Source: DASSUW01 sp963759375 (GTDB taxonomy: Bacteria > Actinomycetota > Thermoleophilia > Solirubrobacterales > Solirubrobacteraceae). Taken from it: 64,000 nt of DNA. Location: positions 248,001 through 312,000 of the forward strand of contig CAVWYY010000003.1 in assembly GCA_963759375.1 (NCBI GenBank). The letters are read 5' to 3'. A program made the translations under genes and the position numbers. The notes under the pieces are model-generated. The model did not search any database, had not been told where the DNA came from, and saw nothing but the letters and a program-made list of their open reading frames with translations. The number at the start of each line of letters is the position of its first letter. Within the stretch, counting starts at the first letter, position 1. Below are positions 26,650 to 35,161 of this stretch, piece by piece.

Positions 26650-28809
26650 ATGAGCCGTTCAATGCGTTATAGGCGACGCCGCCGCGGCCGCGGCCGCCAT
26701 CGTTCCCAGGCCCTCCTCGCCGTCATGGTGATGCTGATCGCTGTCGGCGTCGCGGGCCTGTCGGTCGTCGGCTGGGTCGTCTCGACAGCGGCGTCGGCAC
26801 CATCCCTGGCCTCGCTCAAGGAGCGCGACCCGGGCGCCAGCACCGAGGTGCTGGCCGCCGACGGCACGCGCCTCGGGTTCATCTCCGCCGACTACCTGAG
26901 CCGCCCGATCAGCGGCGACCGCATGCCCGACATGCTCAAGAAGGCCACGGTGGCGATCGAGGACGAGCGCTTCTACAAGCACAAGGGCGTCGACTACGAG
27001 GGCATCGTCCGCGCCGCCGTCAAGAACTTCGTCAACAAGAAGACCGTCGAGGGCGGCTCCACGCTCACGATGCAGCTGGTCAAGAACCTCTACACGGCCG
27101 ACCGGTCTCGCTCCGGCCTCGCCGGCTACCAGCGCAAGATCCGTGAGGCGAAGATCGCCGAGGAGCTCGAGAACGAGCACTCCAAGGAGTGGGTGCTCGA
27201 GAAGTACCTCAACACGACGTCCTACGGCACCGTCGGCGGCCAGACCGCGATCGGCGTCGAGGCCGCGGCCCGCGTCTACTTCAACAAGCGCGCCAAGGAC
27301 CTCAACCTGCGCGAGTCGGCGCTGCTGGCCGGCATCCCGCAGGCGCCGAGCGACTACTCGCCGATCCTGCACGGGCCGGCCGCCAAGCACCGCCGCAACC
27401 AGGTGCTCGACAAGATGGCCGAGCTCGGGATGATCACCCAGTCGGCTGCCACGCGCGCGAAGGCGAAGGGGCTCCACCTCAACCCGTCGGACTACTTCAG
27501 CCGCCGCCGCGAGGGCTACTTCTTCGACTACGTCAAGGACGAGCTGATCAAGGAGTACGGCACGCAGACCGTCAAGCTCGGCGGCCTCGTCGTGCACACG
27601 ACGATCGACCTCGGGAAGCAGAAGCTCGCACGCCAGGCGATCAGCGACAAGCTCGGCAGCATCGGCCCGTCGTCGGCGCTGGTGACGATCAACCCGCGCA
27701 ACGGCTACATCCTCGCGATGGCGTCGTCGGCCGACTACGCGCAGACCAAGTTCAACCTCGCCGCCCAGGGCGAGCGCCAGCCCGGCTCCTCGTTCAAGAC
27801 GTTCGCGCTGATGACCGCGTTGCGCAACGGCGTGAACCCGAACACGACGCGCTACACGTCGGTCTCGCCGACCCGCATCAACGACCCGCGCTACGGCGCG
27901 CCGTTCGAGATCAAGACCTACGGCGGCACCAGCGGCGGCAACATGAACCTCGTCCAGGCGACGCTGCGCTCGGACAACTCGGTCTACATCCAGCTCGCGA
28001 TGGACCTCGGGCCGGAGAAGGTGGCCGAGACCGCGGTCGACATGGGCATCAGGCGCCGCCACGTGCACGGCTATCCGGCCGAGTCGCTCGGCGGCCTGGA
28101 GAACGGCGTCTCGCCGCTCGAGATGGCCACCGCCTACGCCACGATCGCCTCCGGCGGCTACCGCAACCGGCCGACCGCGATCACCAAGGTCGAGTTCGAG
28201 ACCACCGGGAAGTCGGAGCTGCCGCGGCGCTGGCGCCCGCACCGCACGAAGGTCTTCGAGGACGGCGTGACCTACGAGGCCACCAAGATCCTCGAGCAGA
28301 ACATCCAGGGCGGCACCGGCACGCACGCGAACATCGGCTGCCCGGCCGGCGGCAAGACCGGCACGACCGACCTCAACACCGACGCGTGGTTCGTCGGCTT
28401 CACGCCGCGCCTGGCCACCGCCGTGTGGGTCGGCTACCCCAACGACCGCACGCAGATGAACGGCCTCTATTTCGGGCGCAACGTCGACGGCGGCACGTTC
28501 CCGGCCGACATCTGGGGCGAGTACATGCGGGCGGTCAAGGGCAGCTACTGCGGGGCGTTCCCGCAGCCGAAGCACCCGTTCGTCTCCCAGCCGTTCTTCG
28601 GCGACTACTCGAGCAGCGGCGGCAACAAGCTCGGGCTCAGCGGCGGGGACGACGAGGAGAAGCCGAGCGACGAGCCGCAGGACGAGCCGGAGCCCGAGGA
28701 GGACCAGGACAACGCGGGCGGCGGCACGCAGTTCGACCCCGACCAGTACGAGTCGCCGCCGCAGGACGCGCCCGACACCGACAACGGAACGCTCGGCACC
28801 CCGCCGTAG
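26650..28809 (+). CDS. Class A penicillin-binding protein (glycosyltransferase/transpeptidase)
   Basis: A bifunctional cell-wall synthase of 719 residues. A very basic cytoplasmic start (RYRRRRRGRGRHR) leads to one membrane segment (about 21-45). The GT51 glycosyltransferase has VAIEDERFYKHKGVDYEGI (catalytic Glu), EGGSTLTMQLVKNLY and the KIREAKIAEELE motif. The transpeptidase has SSFK (PGSSFKTFAL), the SDN equivalent RSDNSVYI and KTGTT. The last 80 residues are acidic and low complexity (DEPEPEEDQDN), probably an extended wall-spanning tail. It forms a run with the cold-shock gene. Confidence 0.94.
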   Translation: MSRSMRYRRRRRGRGRHRSQALLAVMVMLIAVGVAGLSVVGWVVSTAASAPSLASLKERDPGASTEVLAADGTRLGFISADYLSRPISGDRMPDMLKKATVAIEDERFYKHKGVDYEGIVRAAVKNFVNKKTVEGGSTLTMQLVKNLYTADRSRSGLAGYQRKIREAKIAEELENEHSKEWVLEKYLNTTSYGTVGGQTAIGVEAAARVYFNKRAKDLNLRESALLAGIPQAPSDYSPILHGPAAKHRRNQVLDKMAELGMITQSAATRAKAKGLHLNPSDYFSRRREGYFFDYVKDELIKEYGTQTVKLGGLVVHTTIDLGKQKLARQAISDKLGSIGPSSALVTINPRNGYILAMASSADYAQTKFNLAAQGERQPGSSFKTFALMTALRNGVNPNTTRYTSVSPTRINDPRYGAPFEIKTYGGTSGGNMNLVQATLRSDNSVYIQLAMDLGPEKVAETAVDMGIRRRHVHGYPAESLGGLENGVSPLEMATAYATIASGGYRNRPTAITKVEFETTGKSELPRRWRPHRTKVFEDGVTYEATKILEQNIQGGTGTHANIGCPAGGKTGTTDLNTDAWFVGFTPRLATAVWVGYPNDRTQMNGLYFGRNVDGGTFPADIWGEYMRAVKGSYCGAFPQPKHPFVSQPFFGDYSSSGGNKLGLSGGDDEEKPSDEPQDEPEPEEDQDNAGGGTQFDPDQYESPPQDAPDTDNGTLGTPP

Positions 28810-28815
28810 GGCTGG

Positions 28816-28848
28816 TATAAACCGCGCGTCAGAGCCGCCTCGCGGCGG
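28816..28848 (+). promoter_or_regulatory. Promoter (TATAAA) and 5' leader hairpin of the cold-shock gene
   Basis: GGTATAAA (28816-28821) is an almost ideal -10, rare in this genome, just after the PBP stop. The leader of about 60 nt contains the hairpin CCGCC-TCGC-GGCGG (28835-28848). Csp mRNAs elsewhere have structured, temperature-sensitive leaders. Whether this one acts so is inference. Confidence 0.5.
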
Positions 28849-28884
28849 TGTGGGCATGCGCGAAGACGCGAGGTGCTGCAGCAG

Positions 28885-29088
28885 ATGGCTACGGGAGTCG
28901 TGAAGTGGTTCAGCGACGAGAAGGGCTTCGGGTTCATCACGCCGGATGACGGCGGACAGGACGCGTTCGTGCACTTCTCCGCGATCGACGGCGACGGGTT
29001 CCGGACGCTGGCCGAAGGTGCAAAGGTTGACTACGAGCTCGGGGAGAGCCCGAAGGGCCCGCAGGCGACCAACGTACGAACGATCTGA
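28885..29088 (+). CDS. csp: Cold-shock domain protein
   Basis: A 67-residue single-stranded nucleic acid-binding protein of the CspA family. RNP1 is KGFGFIT and RNP2 is DAFVHFSAI; WFSDEKGFGF and GPQATNV are typical. ATG 28885 is preferred over an upstream in-frame CTG-rich stretch because family members start MATGVVKWF and AGGTG lies upstream. It is followed after 14 bp by infA. Confidence 0.95.
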   Translation: MATGVVKWFSDEKGFGFITPDDGGQDAFVHFSAIDGDGFRTLAEGAKVDYELGESPKGPQATNVRTI

Positions 29089-29102
29089 GGACGCGGTAAG
29101 GC

Positions 29103-29321
29103 TTGGCGAAGGAAGAGAAGGTCGAGTTCGAGGGGGAAGTCGTCGAAGCGCTCCCGAACGCCATGTTCCGGGTGCAACTCGACAACGGCCACGAGGTGCT
29201 CGGGCACGTCGCCGGCAAGATGCGCCGGTTCCGGATCCGCATCCTGCCCGGTGACCGGGTGCGTGTGGAGGTCTCCCCCTATGACCTCAACCGCGCGCGG
29301 ATCGTCTACCGCCACCGGTAG
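29103..29321 (+). CDS. infA: Translation initiation factor IF-1
   Basis: The 72-residue S1-like OB-fold factor that binds the ribosomal A site during initiation: FEGEVVEALPNAMFRVQL, GHEVLGHVAGKMRRFRIRI, PGDRVRVEVSPYDLNRARIVYR. The start is TTG 29103. Here it is not in the ribosomal-protein operon but between a cold-shock gene and thiL. It may be a second IF-1 copy or simply relocated; only the rest of the genome can tell. Confidence 0.96.
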   Translation: MAKEEKVEFEGEVVEALPNAMFRVQLDNGHEVLGHVAGKMRRFRIRILPGDRVRVEVSPYDLNRARIVYRHR

Positions 29322-29327
29322 GTCCCG

Positions 29328-30266
29328 CTGCGCGAGCTTCGCCTGATACAGGCGATCGAGGGCGTCCTGGCGCGCCGTCCGGACTCGCGCGTGCTGCGCT
29401 GGATCGGCGACGACTGCGCCGTGCTGCGGGCCGGCGGCGTGGCCGCCGTGTCGGTCGACGTGATGGCCGACGGCACGCACTTCCGGGTTGGAGACGGCTG
29501 GACGGCGTACGACGCCGGCTACCGCGCACTCGCCGGTGCGCTGTCGGACCTCGCGGCGATGGGCGCCGAGCCGGGCGAGGCGTTTCTGTCGGTCGTGCTC
29601 CCGGACGCGCTCGGCGACGACGACGTGATCGCGCTGCACGCGGGCGCCGAGGCGCTGGCGGCGGCCTGCGGCGTGACCATCGCGGGCGGTGACCTGGTGG
29701 GCGGGCAGGTGCTGTCGATCTCGGTCACGGTCATCGGCTGGGCCGACGACGAGTCGCGCCTCGTGGGCCGCGACGGCGCGCGGCCCGGCGACCTCGTCGG
29801 CGTGACCGGAGACCTGGGCGCGTCGGCGGCGGGTCTCGCCGCGATCGAGGGTCGGGTCCCCGACGGACCGGTGGAGCGCAACCGGCGCCCGCGCCCCCGG
29901 ATCGCGGCCGGGCGCGCGCTCGCCGCGGCGGGCGTGCACGCGATGCTCGACGTCACGGACGGTGTCGCGCTGGACGCCCGGCGGCTGGCCGCGGCGAGCG
30001 GGGTGCGGCTGGAGCTCGACACCGAGGCGCTGCCGGTGGCGCCGGCCACGGCGGCCGTGGCGCAGGCGCTGGGCATGAGCGGGGCGGAGCTGGCCGCGAC
30101 GGGCGGGGAGGACTTCGAGCTGCTGTTCTGCGCCTCGGAGGACGCGCGACCCGCCGCGGACGCGGCGGCGGATGTCACGTGGATCGGCCGCGCCACGACC
30201 GGTGTGCCCGGCGTGGAATGGCGGGGAGATCCGTCAGCCGTCGGCTGGCGTGGCTTCGAGCATTAG
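29328..30266 (+). CDS. thiL: Thiamine-monophosphate kinase
   Basis: Phosphorylates thiamine phosphate to the diphosphate cofactor. Seen: IGDDCAV, VSVDVMADGTHFR (ATDxxVEGxHF equivalent), LSDLAAMGAEP, TIAGGDLVGG, VGVTGDLGASAAGL, LDVTDGVALDARRL and TGGEDFELLF. The first canonical start in frame is GTG 29391, but that would remove the family's N-terminal helix. The sequence upstream reads RELRLIQAIEGVLARRPDSR, which fits ThiL. I therefore start at CTG 29328, 6 nt after the infA stop, giving 312 residues. It overlaps the FlgM-like gene (-) by 4 bp. Confidence 0.9.
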   Translation: MRELRLIQAIEGVLARRPDSRVLRWIGDDCAVLRAGGVAAVSVDVMADGTHFRVGDGWTAYDAGYRALAGALSDLAAMGAEPGEAFLSVVLPDALGDDDVIALHAGAEALAAACGVTIAGGDLVGGQVLSISVTVIGWADDESRLVGRDGARPGDLVGVTGDLGASAAGLAAIEGRVPDGPVERNRRPRPRIAAGRALAAAGVHAMLDVTDGVALDARRLAAASGVRLELDTEALPVAPATAAVAQALGMSGAELAATGGEDFELLFCASEDARPAADAAADVTWIGRATTGVPGVEWRGDPSAVGWRGFEH

Positions 30267-30370
30267 TGCCGGCGAGCCTCGGCCAGCAACCGCCGCACGA
30301 TCGCATCCGCGACCTTGTGCGGATCGATCGCGTAGCTGTCGAGCTCGATCCGCTCGCGGAGCTGCTCCAT
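30263..30370 (-). CDS. Short FlgM-like peptide (anti-sigma-28 C-terminal motif)
   Basis: A 35-residue product, MEQLRERIELDSYAIDPHKV followed by ADAIVRRLLAEARRH. The pattern R..I....Y.ID..KVA.AI...L matches the C-terminal sigma-28-binding helices of FlgM. ATG 30370 has a strong AAGGAGG 6 nt upstream; ATG 30376 overlaps that site and is less likely. Full FlgM proteins are about 90-100 residues, so this is either a minimal anti-sigma peptide or an unrelated helical micro-protein. A TTCACA-N18-GATACG pair about 60 nt upstream could be its promoter. No flagellar gene is in the window. Confidence 0.6.
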   Translation of the reverse strand: MEQLRERIELDSYAIDPHKVADAIVRRLLAEARRH

Positions 30371-30507
30371 GTGCATCCTCCTTGACTCGTCACTTCGTCC
30401 GAACCGGCGTCCAGTGCCGGTCTCGTATCGGACTGCGAGAACTGTCATGTGAACATACGTCGTCACCGGTCGGCGATCTACCGATGGGGTCAACACCCGA
30501 ATCCGTT

Positions 30508-31203
30508 TCATCGGGGCGTCGCGGTGCTCAGGCGGGCGAACACGATGATGCGCTGCGCCGCGCTGTAGAGCGGATGACAGGCCGACAGAACGAGCCGGTC
30601 GTGGTCGACACGGTCGATCACCGACAGCTCGGTCGGCGGCACGATCTTGGTCCGCTCCACGCGGTAGACGAAGTCGCCGTACGGCATCCGCAGCTCGATG
30701 CGATCGCCGGGATCGAGCTTGTCGACCTTGCGAAACGGGGCGCCGTACGTGGTGCGGTGCCCGGCGATGGCGACCGTGCCCCGCTCGCCCGGCAGCGGGG
30801 TGGCCGGATAGTGGCCAGGCCCCTTCGTGAGGTCGCTGGTGCCCGTCCCCTGGACGAACACCTCCGACACGCCGATGTCCGGGATGCGGATGCGGCCCAT
30901 GGCGTCGCCGTCCTCGAGGTGGCGCTCGAGCGCGCGGGCGCGGAACGCCAGCCGGCGGCTCGGGTCGGGGATCTTGGCCAGCGCCCGCTTCTCGGCCGGT
31001 GCCAGCGGCGTCGCCTCGAGCTTCTGCAGATGGCCGTCGAGCGCCTTCTGCTGGAAGTGGGCGTAGACGGCGGAGACCGGCTCCTGCCACAGGATCGTGG
31101 CGGCCGCGTCGATGAGCAGGATCGCGCCGACGACGATCATCACGCTCGACAGCGCGCGCAGCGCGCGGCGGAGCGGGAGCGTGCGACGGGCGGTCGTGCT
31201 CAT
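30508..31203 (-). CDS. Sortase (class E/D-like transpeptidase)
   Basis: A 231-residue membrane-anchored cysteine transpeptidase that cuts sorting signals and links proteins to the wall. It has an N-terminal signal anchor (LSSVMIVVGAILLIDAAATI) and a sortase barrel with His in AGHRTTYGAPF, Cys in LVLSACHPLYSAAQR and Arg in RIIVFAR. The Cys is followed by HP as in class E enzymes. No LPxTG or LAxTG substrate is seen in this window. ATG 31203 overlaps the M28-like gene (ATGA), so both are one transcript. Confidence 0.9.
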   Translation of the reverse strand: MSTTARRTLPLRRALRALSSVMIVVGAILLIDAAATILWQEPVSAVYAHFQQKALDGHLQKLEATPLAPAEKRALAKIPDPSRRLAFRARALERHLEDGDAMGRIRIPDIGVSEVFVQGTGTSDLTKGPGHYPATPLPGERGTVAIAGHRTTYGAPFRKVDKLDPGDRIELRMPYGDFVYRVERTKIVPPTELSVIDRVDHDRLVLSACHPLYSAAQRIIVFARLSTATPR

Positions 31204-32990
31204 CGGCGGAGGGCGGACTCCGTGCCGCCGAGCGAGCCGGGTCCGGCGTAGCCGGAGGGCCCGCGCGTGACGATCGGCTCGGGCTCCGCGCGCGCCTCAA
31301 CGCGGCGGCGCGCCCGCAGGATCGTCAGCAGTCCGGCCAGGCAGGCCAGCAGCGCGCCGGCCATGATCGCCACGACGAGCGACAGCTGGCCCGAGGCCGC
31401 CGACAGCAGCCCCATCCACACCAGGTCGAGCGGGTCGATGGCGAGGGCCAGCATGTAGTAGAGCGCGGCGAGCGCGAACGGGGCGATCCCGACGAGCACG
31501 GCGGCGACGCCCGTCCAGCCGCGCATCCGCGAGGCCGGCGCGGCCGCGAACAGCCACAGGTGCGCGGCCGGCAGCAGCAGGGCGGCCGTGTACGGGTTCA
31601 CGACCCATACGAGCGCGGTGAGGACGCAGAGCACGGTCCCGGTGGCCGCGGCCAGGCCGCCGGCGATCGGGCTCGACCGCGCGCCGGTGCGCGCGAGGAT
31701 CAGCGCGCGCACGCCGAACCAACCGAGCAGCAGGACCACCGCGACCGACGCGAACGCGACCCACTCGACCGGCGGCAGCGGGAGCACGGGGGCGTCCGGC
31801 GGGTCGAGCGCGCCGGTCACGCCGAGCGCGCGCGCCCACACCCACGCGAGCACGACCGGCAGCCCGGTGGCGCCCAGCCACGCGAGCCACGGGCCGACCG
31901 CGAGATGGCGGCGGCGAGCGCGGAAGAAGCCGTCGAGCGCGGTCAGCAGCGCGGGCAGCAGCAGCGTGCCGACGAGAAGGCGCACGGCCCAGTCGGGCAG
32001 CACGTTCCGCAGCGTCACGATGCCCTTGGGCTCCCCGGCGAAGGCCGGCTCGGTGGTGGCGCCGTCGTTCGGCCCGGCGGCGTCGAGCGCGCTCACCGCG
32101 CGCAGCACGCCGCGGCCGAAGCGCGCCATCTGCGCGCGGACGACGCGCTCATCGGGGCGCGCACCGCGCTCGCCCGACACGCCGACCAGGACGGCGGGCA
32201 GCGACTGGTCGGCGATCACGCCCTGCTCGGAGACCGTGAACGGCAGGGCGCGGCGGAACCACTGGGCGATCGCGCGGCTGGAGCCGGGCGGGCCGGCCTG
32301 GCGGCGGATCGCCGTCTCGACGGTTCGCTGGAGGCCGAGCGGCGCGGCTCCGGGACCGAGCGACCACGGGACCACCCACGGGCGGCTGACCCGCGTCCCC
32401 GCCAGGTCGCCGAGCACGAGCACCGCGTCGACCGGGCCCTTGTCGGTCGCCTCCGCCCACGCGCGGGCGCCCGTGAAGCCGTCGGTCGCGCCCGAGGTCG
32501 AGACCAGCACCAGTGTCTTGCTCAGGTCCCGCGCGCGGAACAGACGCGCCAGCTCGAGCATCACCGCGGTCCCCGACAGCTCGGCCCGGCCCGGACGCCC
32601 GATGGCGTCGCGGTGGGAGACGATGACGATCTGACGGCTCGACAGGCCGGGGCGCACGCCGATGACCGTCTCGGCGTCGCCGTCCTGCCGGCGGGACACG
32701 CGGAACGCGGGCCGGTCCGTGCGGTCGCGCGCCGCCAGCGTGGTCGCCACGCGGTCGGCCAGCGCGGAGTCGTCGGCGGATCCGGTCTGCCGGTCCGGGA
32801 ACGACTGGGCCAGCTCGAGCAGCGAGTTCTTCAGCGGCGTGCGGCCGCCGAAGGCCCGCTCGGCGCTGAACGCGTCGGCCGCGATCGGCGACGGAACGGG
32901 TGCCGGACGGTCGGCGAGCGAGAAGGCGGCGACGAACAGCGCGACGAGCGCCGGGAGGAACGCCGCCCGATAGACCCGAACGTCGAGCAC
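31200..32990 (-). CDS. Membrane protein with degenerate M28 aminopeptidase-like domain
   Basis: A 596-residue protein. Residues 1-25 form a signal or anchor, and about 60-300 resemble an M28 zinc aminopeptidase in an extracytoplasmic position (QIVIVSHRDAIG, AELSGTAVMLELARLF). The His-x-Asp is kept, but the metal-bridging Asp of the ADNASG motif is missing (AELSG). An inactive or altered enzyme is likely. From about 330 there are eight to nine membrane helices. The GTG at 32990 is used. Coupling to the sortase by ATGA suggests a role in surface-protein processing. I do not know a characterised relative. Confidence 0.75.
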   Translation of the reverse strand: MLDVRVYRAAFLPALVALFVAAFSLADRPAPVPSPIAADAFSAERAFGGRTPLKNSLLELAQSFPDRQTGSADDSALADRVATTLAARDRTDRPAFRVSRRQDGDAETVIGVRPGLSSRQIVIVSHRDAIGRPGRAELSGTAVMLELARLFRARDLSKTLVLVSTSGATDGFTGARAWAEATDKGPVDAVLVLGDLAGTRVSRPWVVPWSLGPGAAPLGLQRTVETAIRRQAGPPGSSRAIAQWFRRALPFTVSEQGVIADQSLPAVLVGVSGERGARPDERVVRAQMARFGRGVLRAVSALDAAGPNDGATTEPAFAGEPKGIVTLRNVLPDWAVRLLVGTLLLPALLTALDGFFRARRRHLAVGPWLAWLGATGLPVVLAWVWARALGVTGALDPPDAPVLPLPPVEWVAFASVAVVLLLGWFGVRALILARTGARSSPIAGGLAAATGTVLCVLTALVWVVNPYTAALLLPAAHLWLFAAAPASRMRGWTGVAAVLVGIAPFALAALYYMLALAIDPLDLVWMGLLSAASGQLSLVVAIMAGALLACLAGLLTILRARRRVEARAEPEPIVTRGPSGYAGPGSLGGTESALRR

Positions 32991-33031
32991 CGAACGAGGG
33001 TAACGCTCACTATCCTCGCACTAGAGCCAAT

Positions 33032-33742
33032 ATGGCCGATCGCGCTCCCCGCATCCTGCTCGTCGACGACGAGCAGCCGATTCAGACACTCCTCTCGTTC
33101 CCGCTCCAGCGCGACGGCTACGACGTCGTGCAGGCGTCCGACGGCCGTGAGGCGCTGGCCCGGTTCTCCGAGCAGCAGTTCGATCTCGTGGTGCTCGACC
33201 TGATGCTGCCGCGCATGGACGGGCTCGAGGTCTGCAAGCGGCTGCGCGCGGACGGGTCGACGGTCCCGATCATCATGCTCACCGCGAAGTCGGAGGAGAT
33301 CGACAAGGTGCTCGGCCTCGAGCTCGGGGCCGACGACTACATCACCAAGCCGTTCTCGATGCGGGAGTTCCGCTCGCGCGTGAAGGCCGCACTGCGCCGC
33401 GCGGGCATGGTGCGCACCGAGAACGACGACGAGCAGCCGATCGTGGTCCGCGGCCTGCGGATCGACCCGACGAAGCGCACCGTGGTGCGCGACGGCGACA
33501 CGGTCGCGACGACGTTCGTCGAGTTCGAGATCCTCACGGCGCTCGCGCGCACGCCCGGGCGTGTTTTCACGCGCGACATGCTGCTGGCCCGCGTGTGGGG
33601 CGACTCGGCATACCGCGACCCACGGACGATCGACGTCCATATCCGGCACCTGCGGGAGAAGATCGAGGCGGACCCGAAGGAGCCCGAGTACCTGTTCACG
33701 GTACGCGGCGTGGGCTACCGGTTCAGGGACGACGAGGAGTAG
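33032..33742 (+). CDS. OmpR-family response regulator
   Basis: A 236-residue regulator. The receiver domain has RILLVDDEQP (acid pair), LVVLDLMLPRMDG (phospho-Asp), IIMLTAKSEE and YITKPFSMREF. The winged-helix effector has VEFEILTALARTPGRVFTRDML and IDVHIRHLREKIE...VRGVGYRF. ATG 33032 has no Shine-Dalgarno sequence; TATCCT lies 15 nt upstream. It is followed 6 bp later by its histidine kinase and then an HtrA protease, the same order as MprA-MprB-PepD of mycobacteria. Confidence 0.95.
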   Translation: MADRAPRILLVDDEQPIQTLLSFPLQRDGYDVVQASDGREALARFSEQQFDLVVLDLMLPRMDGLEVCKRLRADGSTVPIIMLTAKSEEIDKVLGLELGADDYITKPFSMREFRSRVKAALRRAGMVRTENDDEQPIVVRGLRIDPTKRTVVRDGDTVATTFVEFEILTALARTPGRVFTRDMLLARVWGDSAYRDPRTIDVHIRHLREKIEADPKEPEYLFTVRGVGYRFRDDEE

Positions 33743-33748
33743 CGAACC

Positions 33749-35161
33749 TTGATCGGCCTGCGGTCGCTGCGCAACCGGCTGGCGGTCGTATTCGGGCTGA
33801 TCGTCCTCGGCGCCATCGGGACCATCTACCTGACGGTCACGCCGCGCCTGGAGGAGCGGCTGCGCAACCAGAAGGTCGAGCGGCTGCTGACCGATGCCCA
33901 GAGCACCGTCACGGGACCGCTCGGCTTCGCCGCGGAGTACGACCTCTCCAAGCCGAAGAAGCCCCTCCCGCAGCGCGACGTGACTGCCGCAGGCGTGGCC
34001 GCCAGCGCCGAGGTGCTCATCCTCCAGACGCTCGAGAACCCGGACGGCCTCATCGGCAAGCTCGACTCGATCCCGGACGGCGGCCTCAATGCCGACCAGG
34101 TGCGGCCGCTGGCGCTGCGGGCGCTGGAGAGCGGCCGGCCGGTGTCGTCCACCGGCCCGATCGCCGGGAGCCGCTACGCCGCCGTCGCGTATCCACTGGT
34201 CCGCGACAAGGACGTCCTCGGCGTCGCGGTGTTCGCCGACAACCTCGACGAGGTCGAGGGCAATGTGGCCCTGATCCGCCGTCAGATCCTGATCTCCGGC
34301 GGGATCGCGCTGGTGATCGCCCTGGGGGCGGGCTACCTGGTGGCGCGCGCGCTGTCCCAGCGTGTGGGCCGGCTCGAGCAGGCGGCACGTAAGGTCGCGT
34401 CGGGGGACTTCTCGAACCCGATCCGAGCCGACTCCGACGACGAGCTCGGCCAGCTCGCGGCCGCGTTCGACGACATGCAGAACCAGCTCGCCCGGCTCGA
34501 CCGGGCGCGCAAGCAGTTCATCGCCTCGGCCTCGCACGAGCTGCGCACGCCGATCTTCTCGCTGGGCGGCTTCCTCGAGCTGCTGGCCGACGAGGATCTC
34601 GACGAGGAGACGCGGCGGCAGTTCCTCGACCAGCTGCGCGGACAGGTCGACCGCATGCGCAAGCTCGCCACCGAGCTGCTCGACCTCTCGCGGCTGGAAT
34701 CTGGCGCGCTCGAGCTGAGGCCGGAGCCGACCGACCTCGGGCAGCTCGCACGCGAGGTCGCCGGCGAGTTCACCCCCGCCGCCCAGCGGCACGACTCGCT
34801 GGTGGTGCTCGATCTCGACGAGGAGCCGATCGAGCTCGACTGCGATCCCGAACGGGTGGCGCAGGTGCTTCGTATCCTGCTCGACAATGCCCTGGTCCAC
34901 ACGCCCGCCGGCACGGGTGTCCGGGTTTCGGCCGACCGCCGGAACGGGCACGTGCGCCTGGAGGTCTCGGATCGCGGCCTCGGGATCAAGCGCCAGAACA
35001 TGCCCCACATCTTCGAGCCGTTCTTCACATCCAACGAGGAGGCGCAGGGCGCCGGCCTCGGCCTGGCGATCGCCCGCGAGCTCGCCGAGCGCATGCAGGG
35101 CCAGCTGACCGTGCGCTCCGCGCCGGGCTCCACGACCTTCGCGCTGGAGTTGCCGGCATGA
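33749..35161 (+). CDS. Membrane sensor histidine kinase
   Basis: A 470-residue kinase. TM1 at about 11-31, an extracytoplasmic sensor of about 140 residues, TM2 at about 175-198, HAMP (RALSQRVGRLEQAARKVASG), HisKA with ASHELRTPIFSLGGFLELL (phospho-His) and HATPase_c with DNALVHTP (N box), DRGLGI (G1), FEPFFTS and GAGLGLAIA (G2). The TTG at 33749 is the start. It ends in an ATGA overlap with htrA. The sensor domain has no motif I recognise. Confidence 0.94.
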   Translation: MIGLRSLRNRLAVVFGLIVLGAIGTIYLTVTPRLEERLRNQKVERLLTDAQSTVTGPLGFAAEYDLSKPKKPLPQRDVTAAGVAASAEVLILQTLENPDGLIGKLDSIPDGGLNADQVRPLALRALESGRPVSSTGPIAGSRYAAVAYPLVRDKDVLGVAVFADNLDEVEGNVALIRRQILISGGIALVIALGAGYLVARALSQRVGRLEQAARKVASGDFSNPIRADSDDELGQLAAAFDDMQNQLARLDRARKQFIASASHELRTPIFSLGGFLELLADEDLDEETRRQFLDQLRGQVDRMRKLATELLDLSRLESGALELRPEPTDLGQLAREVAGEFTPAAQRHDSLVVLDLDEEPIELDCDPERVAQVLRILLDNALVHTPAGTGVRVSADRRNGHVRLEVSDRGLGIKRQNMPHIFEPFFTSNEEAQGAGLGLAIARELAERMQGQLTVRSAPGSTTFALELPA

